A stretch of 36,688 nucleotides of DNA from Priapulus caudatus (GCF_000485595.1 NW_014578727.1:1-36688), one strand, 5' to 3'. Counted from the first letter of the stretch, positions 9,331 through 18,791 are shown. A program made the numbers and translations. The notes: generated by a model from the letters alone, not told the origin.

Positions 9331-10553
9331 TGTGATTATTACGTCGTCATTGTTTGTATATAGGTGAACATTTCTATGTACATGAATAGAGGCATATGAT
9401 TTGCGCATGTATTATTATATTATAAAACCAAGCTTATGCTTTCGCTGCAGCTGCCGCTCGTTATATGAAGCCGCTGACTCATAATAAAATAAAATTCATA
9501 ATAAAACTTATACATCACAGTGTAGAAGTAGACGGTGTTGACACTTTTATTGATATTTTCATTGAACTTGCAAAGAAGAGCAGCTCAATGCAGCTCAGCT
9601 GTTTCATTGTATTCCTGGTAAAATTAACGTTCAACAACTAGCTGAACGGCTAGGATTACGGCTATCGGCAATAATATGGGGACGGAGCAGGTTGGTGGGG
9701 GTTGGCTGTGTTCAATTATATGTGATTATTACGTCGTCATTGTTTGTATATAGGTGAACATTTCTATTTACATGAATAGAGGCGTATTATTTCCGCATAT
9801 ATTATTATAAAACCCAGCTTATGTATCCGCTGCAGCTGCCGCTCGTTACATGAAGCCACTGACGCATAATAAAATACAATTCATAATAAAACTTATACAA
9901 CACAGTGTAGAAGTAGGTGTTGACACTTTTATAGATATTTTCATTGAACTTGCAAAGAACAGCAGCTCAATGCAGCTCAGCTGTTTCATTGTATTCCTGG
10001 TAAAATTAACGTTCAACAACTAGCTGAACGGCTAGAATTACGGCTATCGGCAATAATATGGGCACGGCGCAGGTTGGTGGGGGTTGGCTGTGTTCAATTA
10101 AATATGTGATTATTACGTCGTCATTGTTTGTATATATATGTGAACATTTCTATTTGCATGAATAGAGGCGTATTATTTCCGCAGATATTAGTATAAAACC
10201 CAGTTTATGTATCCGCTGCAGCTGCCGCTCGTCACATGAAGCCACTGACGCATAATAAAATACAATTCATAATAAAACTGTGTGTTATATAGTTCTACAA
10301 CACAGTGTAGAAGTAGAAGGTGTTGACACTTTTATAGATATTTTCATTGAACTTGCAAAGAACAGCAGCTCAATGCAGCTCAGCTGTTTCATTGTATTCC
10401 TGGTAAAATTAACGTTCACCAACTAGCTGAACGGCTAGAATTACGGCTATCGGCAATAATATGGGCACGGCGCAGGTTGGTGGGGGTTGGCTGTGTTCAA
10501 TTAAATATGTGATTATTACGTCGTCATTGTTTGTATATATATGTGAACATTTC
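9331..10553. repeat. Satellite array, unit 384-403 bp, three full copies plus a start
   Basis: Units start with TGTGATTATTACGTCGTCAT at 9331, 9721, 10105 and 10508, giving lengths of 390, 384 and 403. Copies 2 and 3 are more alike than copy 1. The fourth is cut by the N run at 10554, so the true copy number is unknown. Each unit ends in a G-rich GGTTGGTGGGGGTTGG stretch and contains the motif CAGCTCAATGCAGCTCAGCT. There is no coding potential. Confidence 0.9.
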
Positions 10554-10563
10554 NNNNNNNNNN
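10554..10563. other. Assembly gap (10 N)
   Basis: Ten unknown bases directly after the start of a fourth satellite unit. The fixed size suggests a placeholder of unknown true length. Confidence 0.95.
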
Positions 10564-10700
10564 GACGTTCCCGCGGTCGCGTGCGCCTTGCCGCGGAACT
10601 GCGCGCAAGATCTGCGCTTATAGCGCTTGGGATCAATACCTCCTTTCGGCAACGCTTCTCTAGTATCCCGTCTCATCTGGTTCACGCAGGTCTGTTACAT

Positions 10701-11049
10701 ATTCTGCAATAGACTCATGCGGTCCTTGCATTCGACGCTGGAATTTCGTGATGTATCCTTTCACCAACTTCTTTGGTTCGAAATATCCGTTAAACTTTCC
10801 GATCACAATGTCATACTTGTCTTTGTCTGCTGCTGTTGTAAATACAAAATCGTTCTGGAAAACTTTGATGTATTGTTTTCCCATCTGGTATAACAACATT
10901 GAGACCTTCTGTTGGTCAGAAATGCTTGTCTGACCGCTAGCGACAAAGTACATCTGAAATTCCTCACGATACTCCTTCCACGCACTGGCAAGGTTGGCCT
11001 TGTCTGCGGAGTGAGTAAACTTCGGCGGAATGATACCTTGGACTGCCAT
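10701..11049 (-). pseudogene. Gypsy-1 gag N-terminal half
   Basis: From the ATG at 11049 the protein reads MAVQGIIPPKF, then WKEYREEFQMYFVAS and a helical region ending FQRRMQGPHESIAEYVTDLR. This is the capsid-like N-terminal domain of Ty3/Gypsy gag, which assembles the virus-like particle. After that residue the frame leaves gag homology and stops near 10660; the rest of gag is at 8118-7472. The start codon is preceded on the minus strand by AAAATGG context. No convincing 5' LTR or primer binding site is identified above 11050, although a CAGATGTTAC motif like the end of LTR-B occurs at 11868-11879. Confidence 0.8.
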
Positions 11050-12150
11050 TTTGATGTGTGTACTTCGGCTTGTTCACACTTTTTGGAAGCTTCTGGACAG
11101 CATCTGTTCGACTATTCCTTTCAAATGTCAATCTCACTGATTTTCGATCGTTATTTTTGCCTGCTCTCTCTCTCACATGTTCTGTCGATGTACAGCAGTT
11201 TGTACCGTATGCATTGGCGCATGAATACTGTGTCAATCTCGCCCGAAAAGCCGTTTCAAAATCAAGCTTTTTCAGAGTTTCTGTGTTATTTTCTCACCGT
11301 TGTATCTTGACATCTCGTGCCGTAACTGATATTCGTTCCTTGCTTGCATCCCTTGTACTGACTTGGCTTCTATATCCAAGTGTTTTTGTGATAGGCATCT
11401 CAACGCACATGTTACGTCATGCTAAGTCACTCATCAGTACAAGAAATCCACAAATCAATACAATAATCGTTAACCTTTACAAAATGAACCGTTACAGACT
11501 TCTAACCGTCTTCAGACTCTTTCTGTAACTACTCATAGTGCGGATGAGAACTTTCCAGAGAGATTTAAACACACAGTTTACAAGTGTTGTTAATAATCTT
11601 TTTAACAGTTTGAAGTGAACAATGACCTTTCGGTGATTGCAATATGGCGGCGTACACCACCCTACACGCCGGTCAGAGCATATCATGGGTAACACAGTGT
11701 AAGAATTTTTTTAGCGTAATGACCTATTTCCAGAGGAAAGCGGATCAACAATAAGCTATGACTTATTACTAGTAAATAATAGCTATGAAGTATAATCGGT
11801 AATTCTACAGATTTAAGAAAAACATAAAATTCTAGGTACTGGGTGTAACCATGGGAACAGCACGTAACATCTGTAACACAGCTTCGTTCTACGGAAGCCT
11901 GTCTCGACAATAACACCGCACGCCTATTACATTCTCATACCTTAGTTTAGCCCGACCAGGCTGTGCGACCAATTGTATAAACAGCCTGACACCCTTCCAT
12001 ACAAAAACAGGGCTCAAGGATAGAGAGCATGGTTAGGAATAAAAGCCGATTTTTCCGCCGATAGATGGCGCCACTACGCTATATAGTAATATGTTTATTG
12101 CCATATATATAGGTGGCGTACAACAGTAAGCCTCCGCAATTGTTCACCGT
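11050..12150. other. Possible Gypsy-1 leader; no gene recognised
   Basis: Minus-strand sequence just above the gag start may be the element's untranslated leader. Open frames here (for example 11058-11528 plus) match nothing I know. No LTR pair can be demonstrated. Confidence 0.35.
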
Positions 12151-12198
12151 TGCACTATTTCGTTTCTAGAAAATGCCTTTTTTGGCATTTTTTTCGCC

Positions 12199-12330
12199 GA
12201 AATTCAGCACTAGAGTGCAATAATTTGCATTATGCACGCAAGTTAGATGCCTCGTGGACGTCTAGAAATTCAGCACTAGAGTGCAATAATTTGCATTATG
12301 CACGCAAGTTAGATGCCTCGTGGACGTCTA
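12199..12330. repeat. Perfect tandem duplication of a 66-bp unit
   Basis: The unit starting GAAATTCAGCACTAGAGTGC occurs twice without a mismatch (12199-12264 and 12265-12330). It is a multiple of three and stays open on the plus strand, giving a 22-residue peptide repeat starting NSALECNNLHYARK. That frame starts only at 12150 and stops at 12341, so coding is not supported. Each unit contains the octamer-like ATTTGCAT in the form AATTTGCATTATGCA. Confidence 0.9.
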
Positions 12331-12341
12331 GAAAGCATTAG

Positions 12342-13287
12342 AAGTAAAATTGGCCTTGTTGTGACATGCCGTAGGTGGCGTATTCACAGCGACCGGTTGG
12401 TCATTTTTCTGTTTGAAATGTAGTAGAGAACTTTGTAGAAATTTGCATCATAGAGCTGGCAAAAGTTTCGAGCGGAGCATAGAGCATGAATCTGTAGTTA
12501 TTTAACATGAAGAAAGTGTATGTTGTGTAAACGAAGTAACAGTGTGAGTATTTTTAATTAATATCTGTTTGATGCTTATTCAGGCCTGCTGCCTATGGAC
12601 GCCATCTACTGTAGTTCACCACCAATTGTATTTATACAATTGTTCTTAATTATTACAGCATTTGCACATTTTTTGGCATATATATAGCAAATGGGGAATG
12701 AAATCCAAACAGGATTTCCTGTTTCTGTCACACCAATTAAATATCATAAGGGAGTGCATAGAAAAAGTAAAAAATAAAAACAAGAAAACAATACTCGTGC
12801 ATAAATTTACCGAAACAGAAAGACAACAATAAGTGGTAATGCGAAAATATCTAACATATAATATTACTCATGATAAGCTTTCTTAAGCATCTCTTAAATG
12901 CAAAGACATTTTTTACAGTATTTATGCTAATTTTAGCTTGTATTTTCCCCAAAATAAGACCCCCACTGTAGGATATGAACATTTTGCGGATATTTGTGCA
13001 TACAACATTTATGTGATTATTTTCCCTTTGTCTGGTGTAATAACCATGAATGTTAAAATTTAAATGAAACATATTGTTAAAGATTTTAGACAGTTCTTCG
13101 ATTCTCCAGTTGTACATAAACAAACCCACCATAAATATATATATATATATATGTTTAAGGTTTAATACCCCCAGACTATTATAAAGTAATTCAGTATGAG
13201 CACGATACGGTGAAAATGTAATTACTCCAATAATTTTGTTCTGAAGAATGACAAGCTTAGTTAGTGACGTTTGGTAGGTTCTTCCCT
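12342..13287. other. AT-rich DNA without recognised genes
   Basis: No family, RNA gene or transposon end is recognised. A short (TA)n run lies at about 13134-13152. The minus-strand open frame at 12851-13132 is low in complexity and has no recognisable motif. Confidence 0.4.
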
Positions 13288-13520
13288 ATATGTGACCCGC
13301 TCCAGCATAATACGGACTAAGTTGCAAGTTATTGTTTTGAGTAATGAGCACGCACACATGTCAATGCTGAAAATGGCCTACCTGGACAAAAATGAGATTT
13401 TTTTTTACAAAATCGCATTCCTACGTGCATATTTAATCGGGATATATAGATTCAGACATCTCTAGATTATCTTTAAAAAAATTGGAAGGGCCCCTGACCG
13501 CTCATCCCCGACTGGGCCCC

Positions 13521-13594
13521 TTACCCGGAACGCTTTATCTCAAAAGCTGCATATTCCGGAATAAGTCGGTTTCCGATCTTCAAATTGCTGTAGA

Positions 13595-13596
<2 letters not shown>
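13521..13596 (+). repeat. 76-bp cassette, copy 1
   Basis: This stretch starting TTACCCGGAACGCTTTATCT is identical to 15393-15468. Here it is followed directly by an (AC)n microsatellite. The same frame is open in both copies (ends KSVSDLQIAVD). It is probably an internal segment of the surrounding repeat family rather than a protein domain. Confidence 0.9.

Positions 13597-13639
<43 letters not shown>
13596..13639. repeat. (AC)n dinucleotide microsatellite
   Basis: About 21 uninterrupted AC repeats directly after the 76-bp cassette. Confidence 0.95.
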
Positions 13640-13640
<1 letters not shown>

Positions 13641-13954
13641 CTGTTATATTGTCTCCATAAAAAAATCTTGTTTAGCGCTAGTTTTTCTGATAAAGATTTA
13701 CTTATATATATGTAAATTCGTTATAAAAACGTAGAAATGGGCCAAGAGGGGTTCGTAGGCGTCCGGGGGACCGGATGTGATAAATGTTTGCATTGCAGAC
13801 ATCAAAATTACTGCTCAGATGCTCTCAGAATGCACGAATTAAAAAAAATCCTGGATCCGCCCCTGGTGTGTGATGCACGAACAGTGCTTGGACTTTTGAA
13901 AATTATTGTGAATAAACTCTAGAAATTCCTGGAATTTTTACGGTTTTTTCAGCA

Positions 13955-14120
13955 AAATCTTTACCGTTTTCAACCGAGTAAAGTTTAGAACCTGTCCCGT
14001 GTATTAATTGATCTCTTCGGTGAATTTGGCGCTATTTGGATCAAAAGTGACGGAGCCTTTCATTAACATACATACATACGTAGAACATTCGGCAAATTCG
14101 ATGAGATTATAGTAAGATGA
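13955..14120 (-). mobile_element. Helitron 5'-end fragment
   Basis: The stretch from CTTTACCGTTTTCAACCGAG to AGTAAGATGA matches the corresponding end of the Helitron copy at 25107-26014. Read on the minus strand the end is TCATCTTACTATAAT, a TC-start as expected for a Helitron 5' terminus, preceded by A as expected for A/T insertion. The rest of the element, including its 3' hairpin, is missing. Confidence 0.7.
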
Positions 14121-14374
14121 TGACACAGAAGAGAAATCAGTTTTAACTGAATAGTGTTTATTAAATACTTTTGTTTCTTTTTCGTTGTATTGTACAAAGG
14201 GATGTACTGTAAACAACAGGAGATAAAATTTAAAAACGTATTTGTTGAAGGCAAAGATTTGTGTAAATACACATTAAAAACGTTAAAGACAAAAAACTTG
14301 CATGGAAATAAATATGGGTGTGTTTTAATGAACAGATAGTTTTTTTCAAAGGTTTAAAGATGTGAATAAGACAA

Positions 14375-14955
14375 TTTAGTATCATCGCCCGAGTGATTAT
14401 AGGAAATGCTGCGCGCTGATTGGTCGAGACCTAGGTGAATATATTTTGATAATCACCTCCAGGGTTTACATTGTAGTGGCGCCAAAAATGGCGGCTAAAT
14501 TTGTAAATGTTACGGAAGCCGAAATTGACAAATTTAAAGAAAATGCTGTCCCCAAAAGTACCAAGGGTGTGACAAAATTTGGAGTTAAACTATTTAAAGG
14601 TAGGTAGTGAAATTCAAGTTTATTATTGGTTTTTGTTACTCTGATTTCTAACAGATGGCAGGCACTACCTAATTAGAAATTAAACAGATAGTCTATATTA
14701 CCCCAGTCGTACATGAACTAAAGAATACAATTGTTTACCGTTGACTCGAACGTGAAATTAGGAGTTTTGAGACTCAGTGTAAATTGGGGGCTAAGGTCTG
14801 TTGAATAAGGTTTGTTTACCGTTTTGCTAACGGTATATGTTGAGTTTGTTGGGGGCAAAATTTGTGGAAATGCAACCATTTGAGTTACCACAAAATGGTT
14901 GCCGACACTTGTTTGCTGTACCCAAAATTGCCAAAAGTCGGGCAATGATACTAAA
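14375..14955 (+). mobile_element. 581-bp TIR element carrying a Crypton-type exon
   Basis: The ends TTTAGTATCATCGCCCGA (14375-14392) and its inverted partner (14938-14955) match at 17 of 18 positions. Inside, on the plus strand, are a CCAAT-like box (complement in GATTGGTC), a start codon and a spliced first exon. No transposase is encoded. A 36-base hairpin, AACAGTTATTC...GAATAACTGTT, abuts the right end at 14955-14990. The element class is unknown; the short TIRs and small size suggest a MITE or a captured promoter-exon unit. Confidence 0.55.
14488..14599 (+). CDS. Crypton/KIAA1958-like first exon
   Basis: The ATG at 14488 lies in AAAATGGCGGC, a perfect YY1-type motif. The 37-codon exon reads MAAKFVNVTEAEIDKF, then NAVPKSTKGVTKFGVKLF, and ends at the strong donor GTAGGTAG at 14600. 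The pattern (an E-x-E-I-x-K start, then NTKK-like, then a VKLF helix) is the N-terminus shared by the KIAA1958/QRICH1/ZMYM family, which derives from Crypton tyrosine recombinases. The remaining exons, including the recombinase catalytic domain, are not present in the ~1 kb downstream, where a non-LTR fragment begins instead. It could be a real but truncated gene or an exon carried by the flanking TIR element. Confidence 0.6.
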
Positions 14956-14990
14956 ACAGTTATTCACCTCGCCTTCGGCGAATAACTGTT
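14955..14990. repeat. Compound hairpin
   Basis: AACAGTTAT and ATAACTGTT form an outer stem, and TCGCC/GGCGA an inner stem around TTC. The stem is short and GC-capped, immediately outside the TIR of the 581-bp element. It is probably a repeat-family structure rather than a terminator, since no transcript end is evident. Confidence 0.75.
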
Positions 14991-15068
14991 AAATATACAA
15001 CTGTAATATTGTTATCTTAAGAACATCTACAAATCTAACACAGATATAACATCACAGTCCATATAAAA

Positions 15069-15482
15069 TTGCAGGACGACCTCACATCCCTGGAATGCTG
15101 TGCAAAAAACGGGGGGATGCAGTTCAATGCAAAGAAGTATCATATCCTGAGCATTAGGAACAAGTCTCAGTATATGTACAGCCTCTGTGGCGAAATACTC
15201 AAGACTGTGGAGACCAATCCATACCTAGGTGTTCAACTGGCCAATGACCTAAAATGGTACCACCACATCTCAAGCACTACCAAGAAAGCATCATCTACTC
15301 TGGGCTTCCTGTGGAGAAACTTACGCAGGTGTCCACAGCAAACCAAACGTATTGCATATCTCAGCCTAGTACGACCCATAATGGAGTATGGATTACCCGG
15401 AACGCTTTATCTCAAAAGCTGCATATTCCGGAATAAGTCGGTTTCCGATCTTCAAATTGCTGTAGATCGGTTAATTCTTTAG
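15069..15482 (+). pseudogene. Non-LTR retrotransposon RT C-terminal part, fused in frame to the 76-bp cassette
   Basis: The first ~108 residues are the region after the catalytic palm of a CR1/Jockey-type RT: GMQFNAKKYHILSI, then LGVQLANDLKWYHHI, KASSTLGFLWRNLRRCP and SLVRPIMEYG. In the family this last motif is followed by a xxWDP stretch. Here the frame instead enters the 76-bp cassette at 15393 (LPGTLYLKS...) and stops at 15480. The fusion is a junction of two repeats, not a designed protein. No endonuclease or YADD palm is present. Confidence 0.75.
15393..15468 (+). repeat. 76-bp cassette, copy 2
   Basis: Identical to 13521-13596 over 76 bases. Here it lies between the RT fragment and the right TIR of the 13288-15602 interval. 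Confidence 0.9.
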
Positions 15483-15659
15483 ATATAGCCAAATATTATA
15501 TATCATTTTAAAGGTAATTAAATGATCTATTCAGATATGCACATAACTCAATTTGTAGAATTTCCTACTTAATCCTGGTTTTTGCTGGAGCTGGTCACAT
15601 ATGTGAATACAATACGTGAAATAAGGATAGATAGAAGTATAATATGAATTCACCAGTTG

Positions 15660-16203
15660 GTCGATTTAAGTAACATCTGATTTTTGTCACTATTGTCTAT
15701 TCCTATTCCTCTTGAAACCTTATTGGCTATATAAGTAATATGTTTCTTACACGACAATTTATTGCCCTTAATAACTCATAGGAATTTAGTTTGATGAACT
15801 TGTCTTATTTTTTTATTGTCTATATTGAGCTCTAAGTCAATGTTGTTGTTTTTATTTTTAGTACTAAATATCATATAGTGAGTTTTTACAATATTTAAAG
15901 ACAATTTATTTACTTTTAGCCAGGTAGTTACTTTGTTTAATTCAGTGTTCATTATTCTTTAGATCTTAGATCTTTTCCATTTAAAAATATATTAGTGTAA
16001 TCAGCAAACATAAGGAGAAATAAATTATTGGAAACAGTGGCTAAATCATTGATATAGATGAGGAAAAGTAATGGCCCAAGAATAGAACCTTGTGGGACAC
16101 CACATTTCACAGTCTTTTTTGCACCATTAACCCCGTTATATCTCACAAATTGTTGCCTATTTTCTAAATAATGTCCGATCCAATTTAATGCAATTAAGTC
16201 CAC
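15660..16203 (-). pseudogene. Non-LTR retrotransposon reverse transcriptase fragment
   Basis: On the minus strand the RT palm is clear: LIALNWIGHYLENRQQFV, then GVPQGSILGPLLFLIYINDL and the motif C region FADYTNIF. The catalytic motif should be FADD; the second Asp is Tyr here, so this copy is catalytically dead even apart from its breaks. After a frameshift near 15952, downstream thumb sequence continues (TTWLKVNKLSLNIVKTHYM, KLSCKKHITYIANKVSRG) to about 15660 with a stop. No endonuclease is attached; homology ends abruptly at 16203. The RT family synthesises DNA from element RNA at a nicked target. Confidence 0.8.
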
Positions 16204-16539
16204 GGCAAACCGCGTCAGCTGAGAGAAGAACTATATCAAGCTTCAATCTGACGGTAGTATTTCTATACTGTCCCTCGTGGTGTTGCTCTGCGACGGAGCC
16301 GGCTTAGATTTATGTCTGTGATACGAAGCAACAGCTAGTCTACACAAGACAGTGCACTAGTCAAGGGTTTAGTCACCCCCTCGTGTATATTCTGGTTTTA
16401 AATAATTATGGTATACAGGATTACAGGAATGCAGCAATACAGGAATTGCGCTGTAGAGCTGCGGTGACCGTGATCAGTGACCGATAGTGAGAGAGGGCGT
16501 GACCTGAGTCCTGTCATGCACGATACGTGGCAAATCGTA
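16204..16539. other. Unassigned DNA between non-LTR RT and Gypsy-2
   Basis: No protein or repeat family is recognised. It may hold the truncation point or a decayed LTR of Gypsy-2, but it does not resemble the candidate 5' LTR at 18838-19006. Confidence 0.35.
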
Positions 16540-17785
16540 TCATACGGCACTAATGCGTTACTTTCTAAAAGCGCAGTTTTGCTCCTCTTGAAAGCTTCAG
16601 CACAACTTTCAGTCAAGTTCCACTCTACTTCCTGCTTCAACAGCTCATGTAATGGATGTAACAGGGTGCTGAGGTTCGGGATGAAGTTCGCGTAGAAATT
16701 CAAGAGACCTAAATAAGATTTCAACTCTCGAACATTTCGCGGTTGCGGAGCGTTTTCAATCGCAGTGACTTTACCCTTCATCGGATGTCCACCTCATACC
16801 CTACGTACTCGATACTTGGCTTCTCGAAGACACATTTCACCCATTTTGCCTGAATCCCGTGTTTATATAGTCGTGCCAACACTTCTTCGACTACAGACAA
16901 ATGTTCCTGTGGAGTGGTACGAATCGCAATATCATCAATCCTACACTGAACAGTGTCCAGTCCCTGTAACACCTGATCCATCATGGATTGAAACATACTC
17001 GGTGCGGAGGCGATTCCATATGTTAAACGGGTATACTGGTACAGCCCCCTATGAGTGTTTATGGTCAAATACTGGCAACTGTCCTCATCTAGCTCCATCT
17101 GCTGATAGGCATTGGAAAGGTCGATCTTACTAAACATGGTACCATCTCCCATAGTCGCAAACATGTCCTCGATATCTGGCAACGGGTACGGGTTATCAAG
17201 CAACACAGTGTTTACAGACACCTTAAAATCACCACAGATTCTTATCGAGCCATCTTTCTTAGGCACACATACTATCGGCGATGCCCAATCACTCCTCTCA
17301 ACCTTCCTGATCACTCCCTCTGACTCTAACCTGTCCAGTTCCTTGTCAATTTCCGGCTTCAACGCATACGGCACAGGTCGAGCCTTGTGAAAGATAGGCT
17401 GTGCCCCCTCCTTCAACCTAATGCTTGCTTTAAACCCTTTTACAGTACCTAGCTTCTTCTCGAATACACTCTTGTACTTATCGAGTACATCCTCCATGGT
17501 ACGCGGTTTTGGTTGCAGCTCTACACTAAAGATATTGGCCTAATTCAACTTCAAGCTACCGAGCCAATTCCTACCAAGCAAAGCAGGTCCGGACTGCTCC
17601 ACTACAACTAATGGCAACACAACTTTCTGATCATTATGCACCACTTCTGCTGACATCTCACCACAAACCGACAGTTTGCCACCTCCGTATACTTTTAGTT
17701 GCAGCTTTGATGAACTTAGCGGAATATGCGCAAAATCACGGTCGTACACGGTTTTGGGCAAAATCGACACTGGCTCCGGTATCAA
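16540..17785 (-). pseudogene. Gypsy-2 pol: protease, reverse transcriptase, start of RNase H
   Basis: The protease continues from the gag frame (ILPKTVYDRDFAHIPLSS, then GPALLGRNWLGSLKLN) and stops at TAG 17540-17542. RT follows in the same direction: FHKARPVPYALKPEIDKEL, DWASPIVCVPKKDGSIRIC, motif A KIDLSNAYQQMEL, motif B YGIASAPSMFQSMM, motif C CRIDDIAI. The usual tyrosine before the DD is replaced by Arg. After a frameshift near 16780 comes the thumb (NVRELKSYLGLLNFYANFI) and the start of the RNase H region, which ends near 16540 (ALVPYDT). Integrase is absent. At least one stop and two frameshifts make the copy inactive. Confidence 0.88.
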
Positions 17786-18791
17786 CTTTCATGGGCAAAT
17801 TCTTGCCACCGCATTTAAGAACAACTTCGAAGCCTTTCGATATTCCCGAATCCATCGAATACATTCCTAGTACCGATTCCTCCGTTTCCTCCACGTATTT
17901 GATTGACGATTTTGAATGGCACACTTTTTCGAAGTGCCCCATGCGCCCACATTTTCGACATTCCACCGATTTGGCTGGACAAGTTGGGTCTCGACCAAAA
18001 TGGCCCCGTTTTCCGCAACGATAACACTCGTCATTCCGATTTGGTCGACTACCTCCACTAGAGTGCCTAGCCCCGTCTGCACTAGGTCGACGATTTCCCT
18101 TTTTGAAATTGGATGGCTTACCATAGCCACCCTTGTGCGCTGAACTTTTCATGGCTGACTGAAACTGAATGGTTCCATTTTCACTACTCGTGGCCTCACT
18201 ACTACCCATTGACTTCATCTGATAGTCTACAGCTTCATATGCACGCGCCAACTCACAAGCTCTGGCTAATGTCAGTCTGTCTTGCTCAAGACATTTTCGC
18301 CTCAGTTTAGCTGAAGAACACTTTTCAATCAACTGATCCCGAATTTCTTCGTCAACATTCGGAAAGTTACAGAACTTTGCCTGGGCCCGAAGACGTGACA
18401 CAAATTTATCCACAGTCTCCCCAGAATCCTGAGACAATCCACGGAAAACATGTCTTTCATAGGGCTCATTCACCTTAGTGATAAAGTATCCATCCAATGT
18501 GCGTACAGCATGTGTATACACACATGGTGCCTCCGGGATTTCTCTCCCGTCCGGATCTACTCTGGTTGGGCCTGGACCAGGGTCTGGCAAAGTGTCAAAC
18601 AGTTCTTGTACTTCTGGCCCCGCCGTGTGCAGCAACAATGCCCGTTTTTGTGTCGCATTTACCACCGCTTTTGCGTCGAGAAAGTACTGGAACGATTTCT
18701 TCCATGCGGTCCAGCGTGGTCCCAACTTGGAAGCATGGCCTGTCATATCGAACGGCCTTACGGCTCCAATTTCCAAACTTATGGCTGCCAT
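17736..18791 (-). pseudogene. Gypsy-2 gag with two zinc knuckles, running into the protease active site
   Basis: The protein starts MAAISLEIGAVRPFDM and contains the gag capsid region (WTAWKKSFQYFLDAK, then HVFRGLSQDSGETVDKFVSR). It has knuckles CYRCGKRGHFGRDPTC and CRKCGRMGHFEKVC, then a linker and the aspartic protease motif MKVDTGAS. Immediately after, a one-base shift moves the reading into the pol frame at about 17785. At roughly 340 residues the gag is full length for this clade. The gag packages element RNA and forms the particle. No stop lies within gag itself, so this is the best preserved retroelement frame in the window. Confidence 0.88.

Larger units (their letters stand above)
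8119..10700. mobile_element. 2.6 kb block interrupting Gypsy-1 gag
   Basis: Gag reads up to ...EYVTDLR at about 10701 and resumes with RLAALCQFGD at about 8118, so everything between is foreign to the gene. No terminal inverted repeat or transposase is recognisable, and the block contains an assembly gap at 10554-10563, so part of it may be a misjoin. The left portion (8119-9330) shows no recognisable coding sequence; the right portion is a satellite array. The boundaries are inferred from protein continuity and may be off by several bases. Confidence 0.6.
13288..15602. mobile_element. Putative DNA-transposon interval with long imperfect TIRs
   Basis: The left end ATATGTGACCCGCTCCAGCA (13288-13307) is the inverted match, 19 of 20, of the right end at 15583-15602. 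Similarity continues inward in diverged form (GGACTAAGT... against GGATTAAGT...). The interval holds no transposase of its own. It contains a Helitron 5' end, a small TIR element with a Crypton-type exon, and a non-LTR RT fragment. It is either a non-autonomous element bloated by insertions or two adjacent copies of one family in inverted orientation. No target duplication is obvious. Confidence 0.5.

Noticed and set aside
11058-11528. 156-codon plus-strand frame antisense to the Gypsy-1 leader
   Set aside because: There is no motif, its composition is typical of chance frames in T-rich DNA, and it overlaps other frames on both strands.
12150-12341. Protein with a 22-residue repeat
   Set aside because: The frame exists only because the 66-bp duplication is a multiple of three; no extension, splice signal or homology supports coding.
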